This document shows positions 34,401 to 46,810 of a DNA stretch of 64,000 nucleotides, one piece after another (positions within the stretch are counted from its first letter, which is position 1; the number at the start of each line of letters is the position of its first letter). Made by a program: the position numbers and the translations under genes. Under the pieces are notes generated by a model, which had not been told where the DNA came from, searched no databases, and saw nothing but the letters and a program-made list of their open reading frames with translations. Location: NCBI GenBank assembly GCA_032622095.1, contig CP136061.1, positions 117,748,754-117,812,753 on the forward strand, read 5' to 3'. The stretch is from Siphonodentalium dalli (Eukaryota > Mollusca > Scaphopoda > Gadilida > Siphonodentaliidae).

Positions 34401-36240
34401 TCTTCAGGGTCGCCCGTAAGACAACACAAGTTTAATGCTCAGGCTGTCCGAAAAGCAAGACTACCGATACGAACATGCAAAAGACGCACAGTAGATCAGT
34501 GTGATAATGGTGTCAGTAGTTCAGACAACGATGTTTTGATGACACAACTGTTATGCAAGACAAAGTTAAACACTTAGTATACCATAACCAAGGGCTTATA
34601 GTGCACCTTTTTGGTAAAGATATTTTACCTAAACACTTAAACAGCCTGAATGTGTCAGTGGACTGACCTTAGATGAAGCACAGAAAAAATTTGTGCTCGA
34701 AGCTTCTTGGCATAGTAAAGAGCCAACGTTCTTTAACTGCTCTTCTTGAACAGTTATTTGAGGAGTTACCTTTTTGCGGAGTCTTCAAATGATCCCTTGA
34801 AAATACTAGTACCTTCTTTGGATGAATCGGTACAAATCAGATCTGGAAAAAGTTGTTTTCCCAATATATTCAAATTCATTGAAAAAGACAGTTTATAGAG
34901 CTCAGGCTGCTGCACAGATGGGAATAGCTGTGAATGTCTATACATGTATACAACAAGCCTTTGCATGCCTAGTGGAAGGTGTTAAGTTGAGGTGGTTGAC
35001 TTGGATCGACTAACAACAAAACCAAATTAGGGACCTTTTTTCGTTGTCGACTAAACTATATCAATTAGGACATGAAGGGGCCATGCATCATTTGATTTGT
35101 CGACAAAACAGCAATCGGCGATTCATATTTGTATCAGACAGCAGATCCCAAGGACATAGCCGTTTTTACCGTTAATGTCAGACGGGTTATTCGGGGATCA
35201 GCTTGAAAGTTTTCTTAGAGGGAACAAAGGTAACAGTAAAGTTGTGAATGAACCTTTGTCATCAGTCAAAACTTCTATGAGAAATTTGACAGACAAATCC
35301 TCTCAATGACCACCCAGAAAAGTTACGAGAACTGTTAACCTGCCCGGAACGTGCGGAATCGTTTAGTAATGATCGCGACCAAAATCAGCTGAGTTTGAGC
35401 TTATTCGAAATTCCAAAAATAGTTCCAAAGGATTCTTTTTTCGTGGCAGAGGAAATGCCAAAACTGCTGGACAAGGAGGGTTCTCTTACGGATCCAGACG
35501 AGGTGCACGGTACGACAGTGGTTCTACTAGAGGCAAATAACAACACGGATGACTCTTTAATGGTAAGAAATGTAAATGATAATCAAGCATCCGTTTCAGA
35601 ATGTAACGGTCAGAGGTTGATTCATACATTTTCACCAAGCTTGGGAAAATATTAAAGCTGACAGATGTACTCTAGGTGTCACTCGAAATGGTTATCAAAT
35701 CGATTTTCTTCATTTCCACCTTTTTCCACGGTGTGAAAGAAACTCATTTGAACAAAACAGAGATGAAGTTTTCTCAAATACGAAATTTTAAGACTTCTAA
35801 CTTCAAACATTATCAAAGTCATACCAAACCATTAATCAAATCAAGGTTTTAATAGTACGCTTTTCCTGGTACCGAAGTCGGACGGCAGTTTCGTCCTATC
35901 ACCAATCTAAAACTGTGAACCGTTACATTCGGAAAGAACCTTTCAAGGTGCATACTCTGAAAAGGTCTTGTCCTTTTATATACAAAAGGGAGATTTATGG
36001 GTTTTTTCAATGGAGATTTACTGGTACATGAGTCATGACGCATATTTCCATGTACAATTGTGGGAAGACCACAAGAAATTTTCCGATTCAGTGTGGGCAG
36101 TGTTCAGTATTAATGGAGAAAATGTTCTAGGGCAAAAGCCCCTCGCATACACAAAAGTGGTCGTGATGTAGCGGCATCATATACCTTACGCCAGATGGGT
36201 CTACTACCGGTAGTACGTCTAGTTGTTTATATAGTCAGGG
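34400..36240 (+). pseudogene. Decayed DIRS/Ngaro-type retrotransposon with reverse transcriptase
   Basis: Protein-like fragments follow one another on the + strand with stops and frame changes. 34822-35013 has YRAQAAAQMGIAVNVYTCI and looks gag-like. 35395-35655 has IPKIVPKDSFFVAEEM. At about 35866 VPKSDGSF passes by a one-base shift into RPITNLK, the conserved opening of DIRS-type reverse transcriptases. 35968-36171 has MSHDAYFHVQL and EDHKKF, matching the DAYFHI..HRKFLRF block that carries one catalytic Asp. Beyond it, TLRQMGLLPVV resembles the segment before the active-site region, which is not seen. At least one frameshift and many stops make it inactive. Assignment rests on these motifs; the recombinase of DIRS elements was not found. 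Confidence 0.6.
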
Positions 36241-36399
36241 CTCAAAATATATTTAATTTTGCGAGAATCAAATGCTGAATCAAGTTAGTCATAAAGCACT
36301 GAAAATTGAAACGTTTTCGCGAGAATCATTACAAGAATGAATTTGGTGATGACTGGATTTGTCTAAATTCATCTCGAACAGGCCTATTGCAAGACTGTT

Positions 36400-37090
36400 T
36401 TTATTGATAAATGTCAAAAGATCTCATTTGGAACCATCCAATTTTTCCGAAACTCCTTGAAAAACATGGCCGCCAGCAGCCATCTTAGATTTCAGTTGTG
36501 AATCAATCAACATACCCTGCAGCCAACAATTATTATTGAAATGTTTGAAATGAAAATAATTATACCTCTGCAACAAGTCGTGAGGGGGATATACTGGAAT
36601 CAGCTTGTCTGTCTGTCTATAGGGGCATCTGTCCCTGGACACATTATTGGTCTGAGCATTTATTCCTACATTTGTTGTCAATATTTTTAAACTTGGCGCA
36701 GATATTTAGTACCATGGGAACCTGTGCACCTTTGATTATGAGGTATGTCTGATGTTTGACTTAGAATTTTTTCGCAACATGCAGAACTTTGTCCAAGCAT
36801 GTATACCTATATTTTCCACTCAATTGTTTTAAAACTTGTCACGGAGGCCGATTGGGCCATTTTGTTTGCAGTTTTTCTCAACTGCCATGGGGGTATCCTT
36901 TTTAGTCCCATTTGGACAGCTCATCTCCAGTTTCATATACATGATAGAAGCCCTTTAATGAAACGTTTTGGCTTTCCTTCTTCTTTATCATTCTATTGAC
37001 TGCTCAGCATAAAACGCCTCCCAAAGTTGAGCTACAGTGTCATTCACACTTTCATTATATGCCTGTTTGAAAATACGGTCATATTATATT
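36400..37090 (+). repeat. Fragments of two dispersed repeat families
   Basis: 36420-36530 resembles the 155-bp 'gccatctt(g/a)gatttc' array. From 36560 a different element begins ('tacctctgcaacaagtcgtgagggggatatactggaatcagc', 'tgtctgtctgtct'), like 44500-44540. No gene. Confidence 0.55.
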
Positions 37091-37687
37091 ATCAGTCTTT
37101 ATTTTCATGTCAGATTTCACCTGATTCAGGAATATGCATAGCGGTATGCAGTTATCTGCACACCAACTATCACAAAATACTGTCTTGTTTCTGGCTATAA
37201 TTTTCCCAAAAAAAAAATATATATATAAGCAGTCAGCTCACTATCAATTTTTCATTGTATCATCACAAAAACATCGCAATGACCTTTGTATCGTGAAGTT
37301 CTGCAGCATTGCAGCCCTAGGGACATGTACATATGGTACATGCTTCTATGAAAAAGAGACAATTAGTGGTGTGGGTACACATTTTGCAAATTATTATTGT
37401 TTATCCTGGTAGAGAGGTTCTATCTCTTAAGTTACTGAGAAAAAAGTGTTTTAAGTGCATGGTCAACAACAAATGAAATTAATATCTCATAAATGTTCAC
37501 TTCATTATGCACTGATTGTCATATTTTTCACACAATAGACCAGTAGATTGTCACATTATTGCACTTGTAATATAACACCAGTATTGTTATTATTTATATG
37601 CACACAGTTTCAAGTAATTGGGTTAATGAAAAAAAAACATTCATCAATCAGTGGTTTTTTTTCTCCAGTTACATGTATTCATTTTGA

Positions 37688-37948
37688 CCCTTGTTTACTG
37701 GAGCTTTCTGAAATATTGCGAAAAGACTGTTCCAATGCATTATCTTATATTTGCAAGTCTCTCATAGTAGTCTTGCATATACATGTATGAGAATGCATTG
37801 GCTAATTGATATTTACCTTGACCTTGTAAGTCAGTGCATTCTCTTATATATGCGAGGCTCCCTATGGGAGACTCACATATATAAGAGAATGCACTGCCAC
37901 AGGATCTTTACTGCTGCACCATGCAGCGCGGCTCCTTTCATGAAAAGG
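37688..37948. mobile_element. piggyBac-like MITE, relative of 21113-21372
   Basis: Left flank TTGA (one change from TTAA), right flank TTAA (37949-37952). It contains two imperfect palindromes ('aatgcattatcttatatttgcaag...' and 'gtgcattctcttatatatgcgag...'). Confidence 0.7.
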
Positions 37949-37951
37949 TTA

Positions 37952-38096
37952 ATAATTATCTAGACCAAGTCTGCTCTTACGTAAACCAGCTAAGATATTG
38001 GGATAGTGAGATGCTGTTTAACTTTTAAATAATATCATCTTGCTATCCCAATATCTTAGCTGGTTTACCTACGTGCAGATTTGGACTAATAATTAG
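37952..38096. mobile_element. Hairpin MITE, about 145 bp
   Basis: The left arm, with 'taaaccagctaagatattgg' and 'gatag', is inverted at 38043-38070. Outer parts 'taattatctagaccaagtctgc' and 'gcagatttggactaataatta' also pair. It abuts the right TTAA of the previous element. Confidence 0.75.
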
Positions 38097-38099
38097 CCT

Positions 38100-39760
38100 G
38101 ACTTGAACCAAATATCAGTACCTGTCTTAATAGATTCTTGGTTATATCTATAAAATGTATGGATTTACCATGACTTGCCAAACATAATAAGAAAAAACAT
38201 AAATTTCCAACTTGGAATTTCCAGCTGAACTTGCACCAGACTGAAATTTCCACATCTGGGAAATATTTCATCATTTGCATCACCTTGGGTGTTGGAATTT
38301 TCCAACTAATAATTATTACACCTCAATCTTTCCAACTGTTAGAAATTTCCAACCTAATCTGACCTAACACCAGAATTTTTGACCAAAAACTGGAAATTAT
38401 TTTACTTTCAGTCGAAAAATAAACAAATTTCTCTTCACACTAAATACTGATACCCATATAGTCCCACCCGTCCATATCTCCCACCTTATAGAATATATCT
38501 TCAAACTTTTCAGGTAGAACTGTATAAACTTAATCGAAACATGAGTTGCACATATTTTTCTTAAATAGCCAAAATGAGTTTTCTGATTTACAGTGGCACA
38601 CTAGCTAATATTCATGCTCTAGAATAACTAATTTTTTCTTCAGAAACATATTTAGTATTACTTTTTGATTCAACATAGATTTGATATATATAATTTCATA
38701 TTCATGCTCTTGATTAACAATATTTTTTTCTTTTTCTTCAGAAACATGCATGTACTTAGTACTACTTTGTGGCTCAACATAATTTGATGTACAAAATTTA
38801 ATATTTGTGCTCTTGATTATCATTTTATCTTCATTACTTGAATTAGACAATGCAAATTTCTCCATTGGTTATGTAACATATTTGATATCAGGTTAAATCA
38901 AGGGCTGATTTGAGGTTAAGTTTTTAGTAAGACCCTCTCCTAACTGGCAAAGACTAATACAATTTTATATTGATAAAAAGGAATAACATAAATAAGGTGT
39001 GTACTTATTTTGTCTGATAATGTAGCCTGTATTTTCCTATTAAATGTTGATCTTTCTTTTTTTTCATCTACTTGATAATAATGGTTTAAAGATATATTAT
39101 GTACTTATTCGGGTGCGTGAAACTGTTAAGTTAGTACTAATCAGGCACTATCCCTAATGGAGGAATGTAGCAATCTAGTAACATCGTCGAAAATTTCAAA
39201 CAAATCGACCTTACCACTCCATAGAAAACATCATCTGAACAATGCGCAATTGTAAATATTTACTTCTCGATTCAGGACGCAACTATCTGCGATTAGCTAA
39301 TGAAAACGATTTTGCCATCGAGAGTCACTGCATTTAATTTAACATATAAGAATGGCGGTGTTTGTTGTCAATTTGGATATAATATTTGTAAAAATTACTA
39401 CATTGCATGAGCAAGATTATGCTCCATTTCTATTTGATCACCCTACCGGAGTGTTTCACATCACTTTAACAAACCTGGTATTTTTCAGCTGCAGCTGTGA
39501 TCGCCTTCAATAGCTTTAATAACGTGTGATGTTAATGTCATAGATTTGATATATAAAATTTCATTTTCATGCTCTTGATTAACTATAATTTTTTCTTTTT
39601 CTTCAGAAATACTCAGTATTACTTTGCGGCTCAACATAAATTTGATGTACCAAATTTAATATTCGTGCTCCTGATTATTTCTTCGATCATCTTCATTCAT
39701 TTATTATAGTATCAAGATCAATTGCCAATACATTTAGAAAATCGCACCATGCATGTATTA
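38100..39760. repeat. Intron 2 sequence with about 100-bp AT-rich repeat units
   Basis: Units marked by 'ttcatgctcttgattaac', 'ttcttcagaaac', 'tagtattactttg' and 'gctcaacata(a)atttgatgta' occur tandemly at about 38602-38835, with a further pair at 39541-39705. The 86-codon minus ORF at 38605-38865 coincides with these units and shows no domain. The remainder is unassigned. Confidence 0.55.
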
Positions 39761-39866
39761 CAGTAATTCCCTATATAATGGACTCCTTAACCACAGCAGA
39801 ATTATGGGTAACTTTTCAGGATTTAGTCTGAAATATGGCTTGTTGCCATTCATCGGAAAGCTCTCA
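39761..39866. mobile_element. Left half of the CAGTAATGCC hairpin MITE
   Basis: Matches the left arm of 22316-22528 from CAGTAATTCCCTATATAATG to 'catcggaaagctct'; the right arm is absent. Confidence 0.75.
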
Positions 39867-40507
39867 GTCACTAAACTTTAAAGTCAATTAATCTTATACA
39901 AAACAAAATCAGAATACAACATGAAGAAATCTTTGGATAACATCAGATATGAGATATCAATCGGGATTATAATGAACACAGAACTGCATGTGTGTTACTA
40001 GCTGGCAGGTTCTGTGCTGATCGGGAATTAAATTTTTTCAAATTAAAATAACTTTTTCCAAATTCTTTGGGACCAAAATTAAGTGACAACTTTGAGTCTT
40101 ATGCTTCGACAGTCACTGTTTGAAAGACTTTCGTTGTATTTGTTGACACGTTGGAATTTGTAATTCTTTCATTCCGATAGTGATGCGTCAGAGATATCAC
40201 TCTTGGAAGACACCATTTTACATCCATGTTATAGTAAGACAGTAATGTATAATTATAGCTGTGTAAAATGGTGACCAAGTGTTTCAACTTTTTTCAGCTT
40301 TTGAAAATCACTTGCCAATACTTTTTTGCCAGATATAATTATATTTCACATTTTGCAAATGGCAGCGGAAATCCTGCTAGCCAACATTTTATGGATGTCA
40401 ACCTTATGATGTTTAGGGACACTCGAGACCTCTCCTGCTATCTTTAGGCCACTTGTACTATAAACTAATGGCCATCACAGTTCTAAGTATTAATTTGTTG
40501 GTCAATA

Positions 40508-42813
40508 ATAGTCCAGTGCATTTATGGTTTTACCCAGAACTAATTGCAACAGAATTTGTTTTTGCTGGAATTGGTACATATACCCTCCGTAAACAACATA
40601 CTAAAAATCGGCAAAAATCGGAAAAAGGGAAATTAGTGAATTTCGTGGAAAATAAATTGGGAAAATTTGGTCAAATCATCAATATATGGATTTTCATGAA
40701 TGTATATAAAAAATTCAAATTTACAAGTCCTACAAATATCATGCCTATTTTGTCGACCACATTTTCCTGAATCCAGAACTGGAAACCATTCCCAGATTCC
40801 TTAAGTATTTTTCGAGTTGTGTGCTTTCAAAAACGCGAGTTTACCTGATTTTGGAGCCTTAATTTCGCAGAATGAGCCAAATGCCATATTATATGGTTAA
40901 TTATTTAAAAAACTAGTGCCAAATTAATGACTTTTTCACTGTTTTAGCAATTTCCTCACTAGATTAAACGCAAAATATGATTAATATGTGCATCTATGAA
41001 TAAGGAGAATAAAATATTCTCAAACAAAATGTGTGTTCCATTGTATGGACTTAGCCAAATTTGCCTTGCCACAGAACTTGTGTGATGAAATGCCATATTT
41101 GAGGTCATGTAACTCAATAAATTAATATCCATATGCTCTGCTTTTCTCATAACATTTTGAGAATACTAGATTGAAGAAATTGTGAAGTAATTTCCAAATA
41201 CATTGGTGAATAAAATAAAATTATGGTCCTATGAACTCTTAGTCTAGCCTCTTTTCCGAAAATGCTATTGTGGGGCGTTTTTGTCAATTTTAAAAGGATT
41301 TTAGGCATATTCAGAATAATTAACGAAAGTTTATTGTGTAAAATTATGTGATCTGTCCTCTTAAATCATTTTTTTGTTGAGAAAATAGCATTTCAATGGT
41401 TATACCAATGAATGTCACTGGATTTCACTCATCATTATGGAAACTTACTCCAAATTTGAACGGCAGAACAATGGGGTAGGGGAAAGCATATCAACAAAAA
41501 CTTCAAAATTATGAATCTTGAAGCATAAAACTTTATATTAACAGCTTCTGCTTACATTGTTCTTTCGTGCATAATTTCATATTTCCTTTGTTTATGTTTA
41601 TTGACAGAGCTATAATATTTGTTGTCATAATTTGGCAGTGAAATGTCAAATTGGCATTTTGAGATTGTTTTTATACAACATAACCATAAAGTTCTAAATC
41701 AACGTCCGATAACGTATTAAGCAGTTTTATAATGCAACAGGAATGTACTCAAACTGGAAGAAAACAACATTGTGTCTGAAATGGCTGTAATTTGGTGATA
41801 AGATTGCATTTTGTGATTTTTCCTACCCCTATACCAACGTTAAAATTTGGAGTCAGTTTCCTGAAAAATGAAAGAAATCTAGTGACATACTATGGCATAA
41901 CCAATGTAAGGCTAATTTTTTATCACTTAAGTGTTGTGGGAGGAAAGTTCAAATAATTTTACACATTAAAACACCCATCGTTTTTTGTTTTTATGGCCCA
42001 AATCCTTTTAGAATGGACAAAAATGCCTCAAACTGGCATCTTTGGAAACAAGCTAAGACTAAGTATTCAAAGGGCCATAAGTTGATATTCTTAAATAATG
42101 TCCTGTTAATACCTTTACAATTTGTTCAATCCAACATACTTAAAAGGTTATAAGAAACGCATGGCATATGGGTATTAAATTATTGAGTTACATGACCTCA
42201 AATATTGCATTTCATCACACACGTTCAGTGTCAGAGGCAAAATTGGCTAAGTCCATACAATGGAACACACATTTTGTTTGAGAATATAATCTTCTTCTTA
42301 ATTATAGATGCACATATTAATCATATTTTGTGTTTAATCTAGTGAGGAAATTACTAAAACAGTGAAAAATCCCTTCAGTTTGCTCTAGTTTTTTTTATAA
42401 TTAATCATTAATAAGGCATTTTGGCTCATTCTTCGAAATTGAGGCCCCGAAAATGGGCCGAAATCAGGTAAACTTGCATTTTTGAAGGCACACAACTCGA
42501 AAAATACGTAATGAATCTGGGACTGGTTTTCAGTACTGGGTTCAGGAAACTGAGGACGACACAATACACATCCTTTTTGTAGGATTTGTGAATTTTATTG
42601 TTTTTATAAACATCCATGAAAATCCATAAATTGATGATTTGACCAAATTTCCCCAAATTTATTTCACGAAATTCACCAATTTCCCTTTTTCCGATTTTTG
42701 CCGATTTTTAGTATGTTGTTTATGGAGGGTTTATGTACTTACTCCAGCAAAAAAAAATTCTGTTGCAATTAGTTCCGGGTTTGGCATTTTTTCTCATAAA
42801 TGCACTGGACTAT
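40508..42813. mobile_element. 2.3-kb foldback element, arms of about 1 kb
   Basis: Left arm (40508 to about 41475) begins ATAGTCCAGTGCATTTATG; the right arm (about 41821 to 42813) is its inverted, diverged copy. Paired landmarks: 'ttgcaacagaattt' 40546 and 'aattctgttgcaatta' 42757; 'aaatttggtcaaatcatcaa' 40662 and its complement at 42632; 'cctcactagattaaacgcaaaatatgattaatatgtgcat' 40953 and its complement near 42310; 'ccaaatttgaacg' 41450 and 'acgttaaaatttgg' 41841. Loop about 345 bp. No transposase and no clear target duplication. ORFs at 40453-40770 and 42426-42656 are the same arm read in both orientations. Confidence 0.85.
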
Positions 42814-42823
42814 AATTGCTAGC

Positions 42824-43231
42824 TGTGTCTGATATTTGCAGAATCAGGTCCCCAGAGGGTGAACTTACTGACGCTATGCCATACAGCGGCCTAGCATCAC
42901 CAAATTCACCCTCTGGAGACCTCACTCTGCTCAGGCCTCAACTGCTATTGGAACCTAAGGATCAAATTGAAGTTCCTCAGTTGAAGTCAGTGATGTTCAC
43001 CCATTAGTCACCTCGATTATTTATCTAAATTTATCTTAGATCTGCAAATAAGGGATATTAGAAAGTCGAACAGAAGGGAAAAAGTAACTAAAAACTTCTC
43101 AGAAGATTAGGCCTAAGTAGAATAATCAGAATAAGAATCCCAGAGGGTGAATTTGGTGATGCTAGCCCGCTGTGTGGGATAGCATCACTAAATTCACCCT
43201 CGTGGACCTCATTCTGCAAATTACAGACACA
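42824..43231. mobile_element. Bipalindromic MITE, copy 2
   Basis: 'tgtgtctgatatttgcagaa' on the left and 'ttctgcaaattacagacaca' on the right, each followed inward by a palindrome with CCCCAGAGGGTGAA / TTCACCCTC. It starts 10 bp after the 2.3-kb foldback. Confidence 0.8.
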
Positions 43232-43292
43232 TGATATCCAGACTTGACTACAATACCATGTCACTGTCATTTTGAGCTGTATTCCTCATTAA

Positions 43293-43673
43293 CCCTTTAC
43301 CCAACAGAAGGGCCCTGTGCCAATGCATTCTCTTATATATGCGAGTCGACCATAGGTCGCCTCGCATATATAAGAGAATGCATTGGCTTAACACATTAAA
43401 AATTATAAAATTGTTAAAGAATGTAAGGAAAAATGGTAAAAAGTGTTAAAAAAAGATTTTTTTTAGGCCAATGCATTCTCTTATATATGCGAGGCGACCT
43501 ATGGTCGACTCGCATATATAAGAGAATGCATTGGCACAGGGCTAACTGTAACTATCACAATGTGGTCAATGAGCCGGTTCCAATGATATCCATATTTGTA
43601 TGGTTCTATTGAGACAGACCGAAGATATTTTAGGCTGTTGAAGCTTTATTTGGCCGGTTTGTTGGGTAAAGGG
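43293..43673. mobile_element. piggyBac-like element containing two mirror palindromes
   Basis: TTAA flanks both sides (43289-43292, 43674-43677). Inverted ends CCCTTTACCCAACA. Inside are two 67/57-bp near-perfect palindromes at 43320-43386 and 43478-43534+, both built of CCAATGCATTCTCTTATATA and TGCGAG arms. The first has centre 'tcgaccataggtcgc', the second the exact reverse complement, so the element is a palindrome of palindromes. Confidence 0.85.
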
Positions 43674-43734
43674 TTAACACATTCACTTTAATTTCTTTTA
43701 GCATTTAATTTCTGATTGTATTATGTCATTACAG

Positions 43735-43783
43735 GCACTTACTCGACAGATGAATGCACGAAATAGAGATGCCACCCCAACAG
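43735..43783 (+). CDS. IAP gene exon C (linker after BIR2)
   Basis: Acceptor 'tatgtcattacag' ends at 43734; donor ACAG|GTGAGG begins at 43784. The 49 nt read ALTRQMNARNRDATPT in the only frame compatible with exon B (phase 0 in, phase 1 out). It carries no domain, and support is from splice sites, phase and the absence of stops. The intron before it is 22 kb; other small exons in that interval could have been missed. Confidence 0.7.
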
Positions 43784-43887
43784 GTGAGGATGATCTTTTA
43801 TCAGAGGGGATGTGTAATCTGCAGCACCTGACAAATTGATTCAAATCCTTTGATAACTGAATAATCATGGATGAAAAGTTAATTCAT

Positions 43888-44042
43888 ATAAGGATTAACT
43901 GTCATGTGGACTGTTTTTATGGAGATGTAACCGTGAGGTAAGTGGTCATAACTTGTGTCTTCGGGTTTTACATACAAGTTATGACCACTTACCTCACGGT
44001 TACATCTCCATAAAAACAGTCCACATGACAGTTAATCCTTAT
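43888..44042. repeat. Perfect 69-bp inverted repeat with 17-nt loop
   Basis: 43888-43956 and 43974-44042 are exact reverse complements; the arm starts ATAAGGATTAACTGTCATGT. It appears to be the hairpin end of a MITE reaching about 44375, because 44290-44375 ('aactgcaac', 'gccgatcaatcggaatgctggattta') is inverted relative to 48536-48590. Confidence 0.9.
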
Positions 44043-44469
44043 ATTTATATACATTTAGCGAAAAAGCCACTTTTGTAAATTTATTTAAATCGAAAAATGT
44101 ATCGTGACAAAACTAGCCCAAAATACCCCATAGCACCCTTGGCAAAAGTTAACAGGAACAATTTCTTTATATTGAAACCTGATGATTTAATTTAAGTCAA
44201 TCCTGCGCGAGTCCAAAAGTGCCCAAAACATTACACGTTTTTCTTTCCGGTATCGATGACATATCGATGTAATTATGGGCTTACAGTTATGAGCTGTTGC
44301 TCGTTCACCGAGAAATAACTGCAACAAGTCACGTGAGCGCCGATCAATCGGAATGCTGGATTTAGTGATAATCACACTTAGTATGTAAATATATCCATTT
44401 ATTCATTAGTAGGTATACATGTATGTTCAGCTAATTTGTTCAAGAAACAATCTTTAGCTGTTAATTATA
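44043..44469. mobile_element. Remainder of the hairpin MITE and flank
   Basis: 44187-44375 shares 'cggtgaacg..ataactgcaac', 'ggcgct' and 'ccagcattccgatt' (complement) with 48530-48600. The ORF at 44187-44375 is part of it. No gene. Confidence 0.5.
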
Positions 44470-44920
44470 CCCCCCCCCCCCCTAAATGAAGTTATGAGCG
44501 GGCGGGCGGATACTGGAATCAGCTGGGGCTTCCTTCTGTCTGACTAGTCTGCTCCAGATGCACTTGTGAGGTGAATTAAGGCATATCGGGAGTATTTGTT
44601 TATATACTTGTGAGGTGAATTAAAGACATCAGACTTTGAGTCGCAAGGCGGGCTCACCGTCATTCAAATCCCACCCAATCACAAACAAATTTGCGCTGTC
44701 TCAAAATTACACTTGTGTCTAAAAAAATAGGTGTCTTGTGTTGTATAGTCCCAGGCATGTTCAAAGAGCAACGCTCGGCATGTTTTGGAGATGTATATAT
44801 AACTTGCTACTGTGTCATATCTGCTATATATATATCGGGAGTATTTGTTTATATACTTGTGAGGTGAATTAAGGTATATCGGGAGTATTTGTTTTGTTTA
44901 TATACTAGTGAGGTTCAGTG
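44470..44920 (+). repeat. Poly-C tract and short direct repeats
   Basis: A poly-C run at about 44470-44482 is followed by a fragment of the 'gatactggaatcagct' element. The words 'atcgggagtatttgtttata' and 'acttgtgaggtgaattaa' repeat at about 44587, 44836 and 44878. A weak tRNA-like patch ('gactttgagtcgcaaggcgg...ttcaaatccca') lies at 44632-44680. Confidence 0.55.
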
Positions 44921-45562
44921 AGACGTTATGATGTTGAAATGAGTGTAAATTGTATTTCTGAGCTGCAGATGAATATTCTGTCAATCGCCCCACAAGGAAA
45001 AATTAACTTCACATTTTGTCGATTTCAAATGGACGGTATCATCCAATCAATTGCATTTTCTGCAGCCGGTATGTTTTCTACATATATATACCTTGTGACC
45101 CTATCATTTTCTGCATCCCGCATGTGTGTTTTCTACATATATATACCACGTGTCACTATATTTACCATGTGGAACTATAGAAATCTGCATCTGTGTTTTC
45201 TACATACATGTGTATATACCATGGACCAATCGTTTTCTGCATCCCACAGGTGTGTTTTCTACATACATGTATATTTACCATGTGACCCTGTCGTTTTCTG
45301 CGTCCGACGTGTGTTTTCTACATACATGTATATATCCCATGACATTGTGACCTATCGTTTTCTGCATCCCACAGGTGTGTTTTCTACATATATATATATA
45401 CCATGACTGTGACCCTATATATACATGTACCATGTGACACTATATATACCATGTGACGCTATATATACAATGACACTATATATATAATGTGACACTATAT
45501 ATACAATGTGACCCTATCATTTTCTGCGTCCCACATGTGTGTTTTATACATATATATATATA

Positions 45563-46290
45563 CTAGAAGGCGACCCGACTTTGTCCGGGCTTTGACCTTG
45601 AATTGTCCATTTTGAAGGTCAAGGTCAAGTGGGGTCACGATTTGACCAGTCCAAAACACTGCCCGGACAAAAGTAACCGACAAACGTGCCCGTCGAAATC
45701 CATCCGGTTTTACCCGATTTGACCTTGAATTGATCATTTTGAAGGTCAAGGTCAGGTCGGGGTCACGATTTGACCCGTCCAAAACACCCAGTGGACAAAA
45801 GTAACCCTGTATAAAATTTCGTCAAAATCCCATCAAAATAGGCGATTTGTCCTTGAATTGACCCGATTTCAAGGTCAATGTCACGTCGCACGGGCAAATG
45901 AATATGCTTGTGAGACTCCCCATACGAAAGTACCCCCACATACCAAGTTTCATCGAAATCCCGTGATATTCGGGCATTTGACCTTGAAATGACCCGATTT
46001 CAAGGTCACGTCGCACGGGCAAATTAATAGGTTTATGCCACTCCCCGGCAGAAGGTACCCCCACATAACAAGTTTCATCGAAATCCCGTGATATTCGGGC
46101 GTTTGACCTTGAAATTACCCGATATCAAGGTCACGTCGCACGGGCAAATTAATAGGCCTATGTCACTCCACGGCCGAAAGTACCCCCCACGTACCAAGTT
46201 TCATCGAAATCGGTTCGGTCGTTATCGAGTCCATCGGGAACAGACAGACACACACACACACACACACACCCCGACAGACAGATCTTCCAA
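45563..46290 (+). repeat. Molluscan dispersed element within the minisatellite
   Basis: Begins 'ctagaaggcgacccgactttg'. It has about five units with 'tgaccttgaaatgacccgatt', 'caaggtcacgtcgcacggg' and 'accaagtttcatcgaaatcc', and ends in 'ggttcggtcgttatcgagtc', a CA microsatellite (46249-46270) and 'cagacagatcttcc'. The same end structure is common to this repeat class. Confidence 0.8.
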
Positions 46291-46810
46291 AATATATAAT
46301 AGATACACCATGTCACACTTATCATTTTCTGCATTCCAATGTTTTCTGCATATATATACCATGTGATACTTATCGTTTTTTTACATCCGACAGGTGTGTA
46401 TTCTACATATTGTATATATACCATGTTACCCTATCATTTTCTGCATCCCACAGTTGTCTGTTATACATACATGTATATATACCATGTGACCCTATCATAT
46501 TTTGCGTCATACTGGTGTGTTTTCTACATACATGTATATAGACCATGACATTGTGACCCTATCACTTTCTGCATCCCACAGATGTGTTTTCTACATATAT
46601 ACACCATGTGACCCTTTCATTTTCTGCATCCCACATGTGTGTTTTTTACATATATATACACCATGTGTCACTATTTATACCCTGTGACACTATCAATTTC
46701 AGTGTCCCACATGTGTGTTTTTTACATATATATACACCATGTGTCACTATTTATACCCTGTGACACTATCAATTTCAGTGTCCCACATGTGTGTTTTCAA
46801 TATATATATA

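Noticed and set aside
36799-37412. ORFs of 66 and 92 codons
   Set aside because: No domain, AT-rich low-information peptides, partly in dispersed repeat.
40453-42656. ORFs of 105 (+) and 76 (-) codons with similar peptides
   Set aside because: They are the two arms of the foldback element read in opposite orientation.
44632-44685. Possible tRNA gene
   Set aside because: Only a loose B-box-like end and a stem-like centre; no acceptor stem pairing could be traced.
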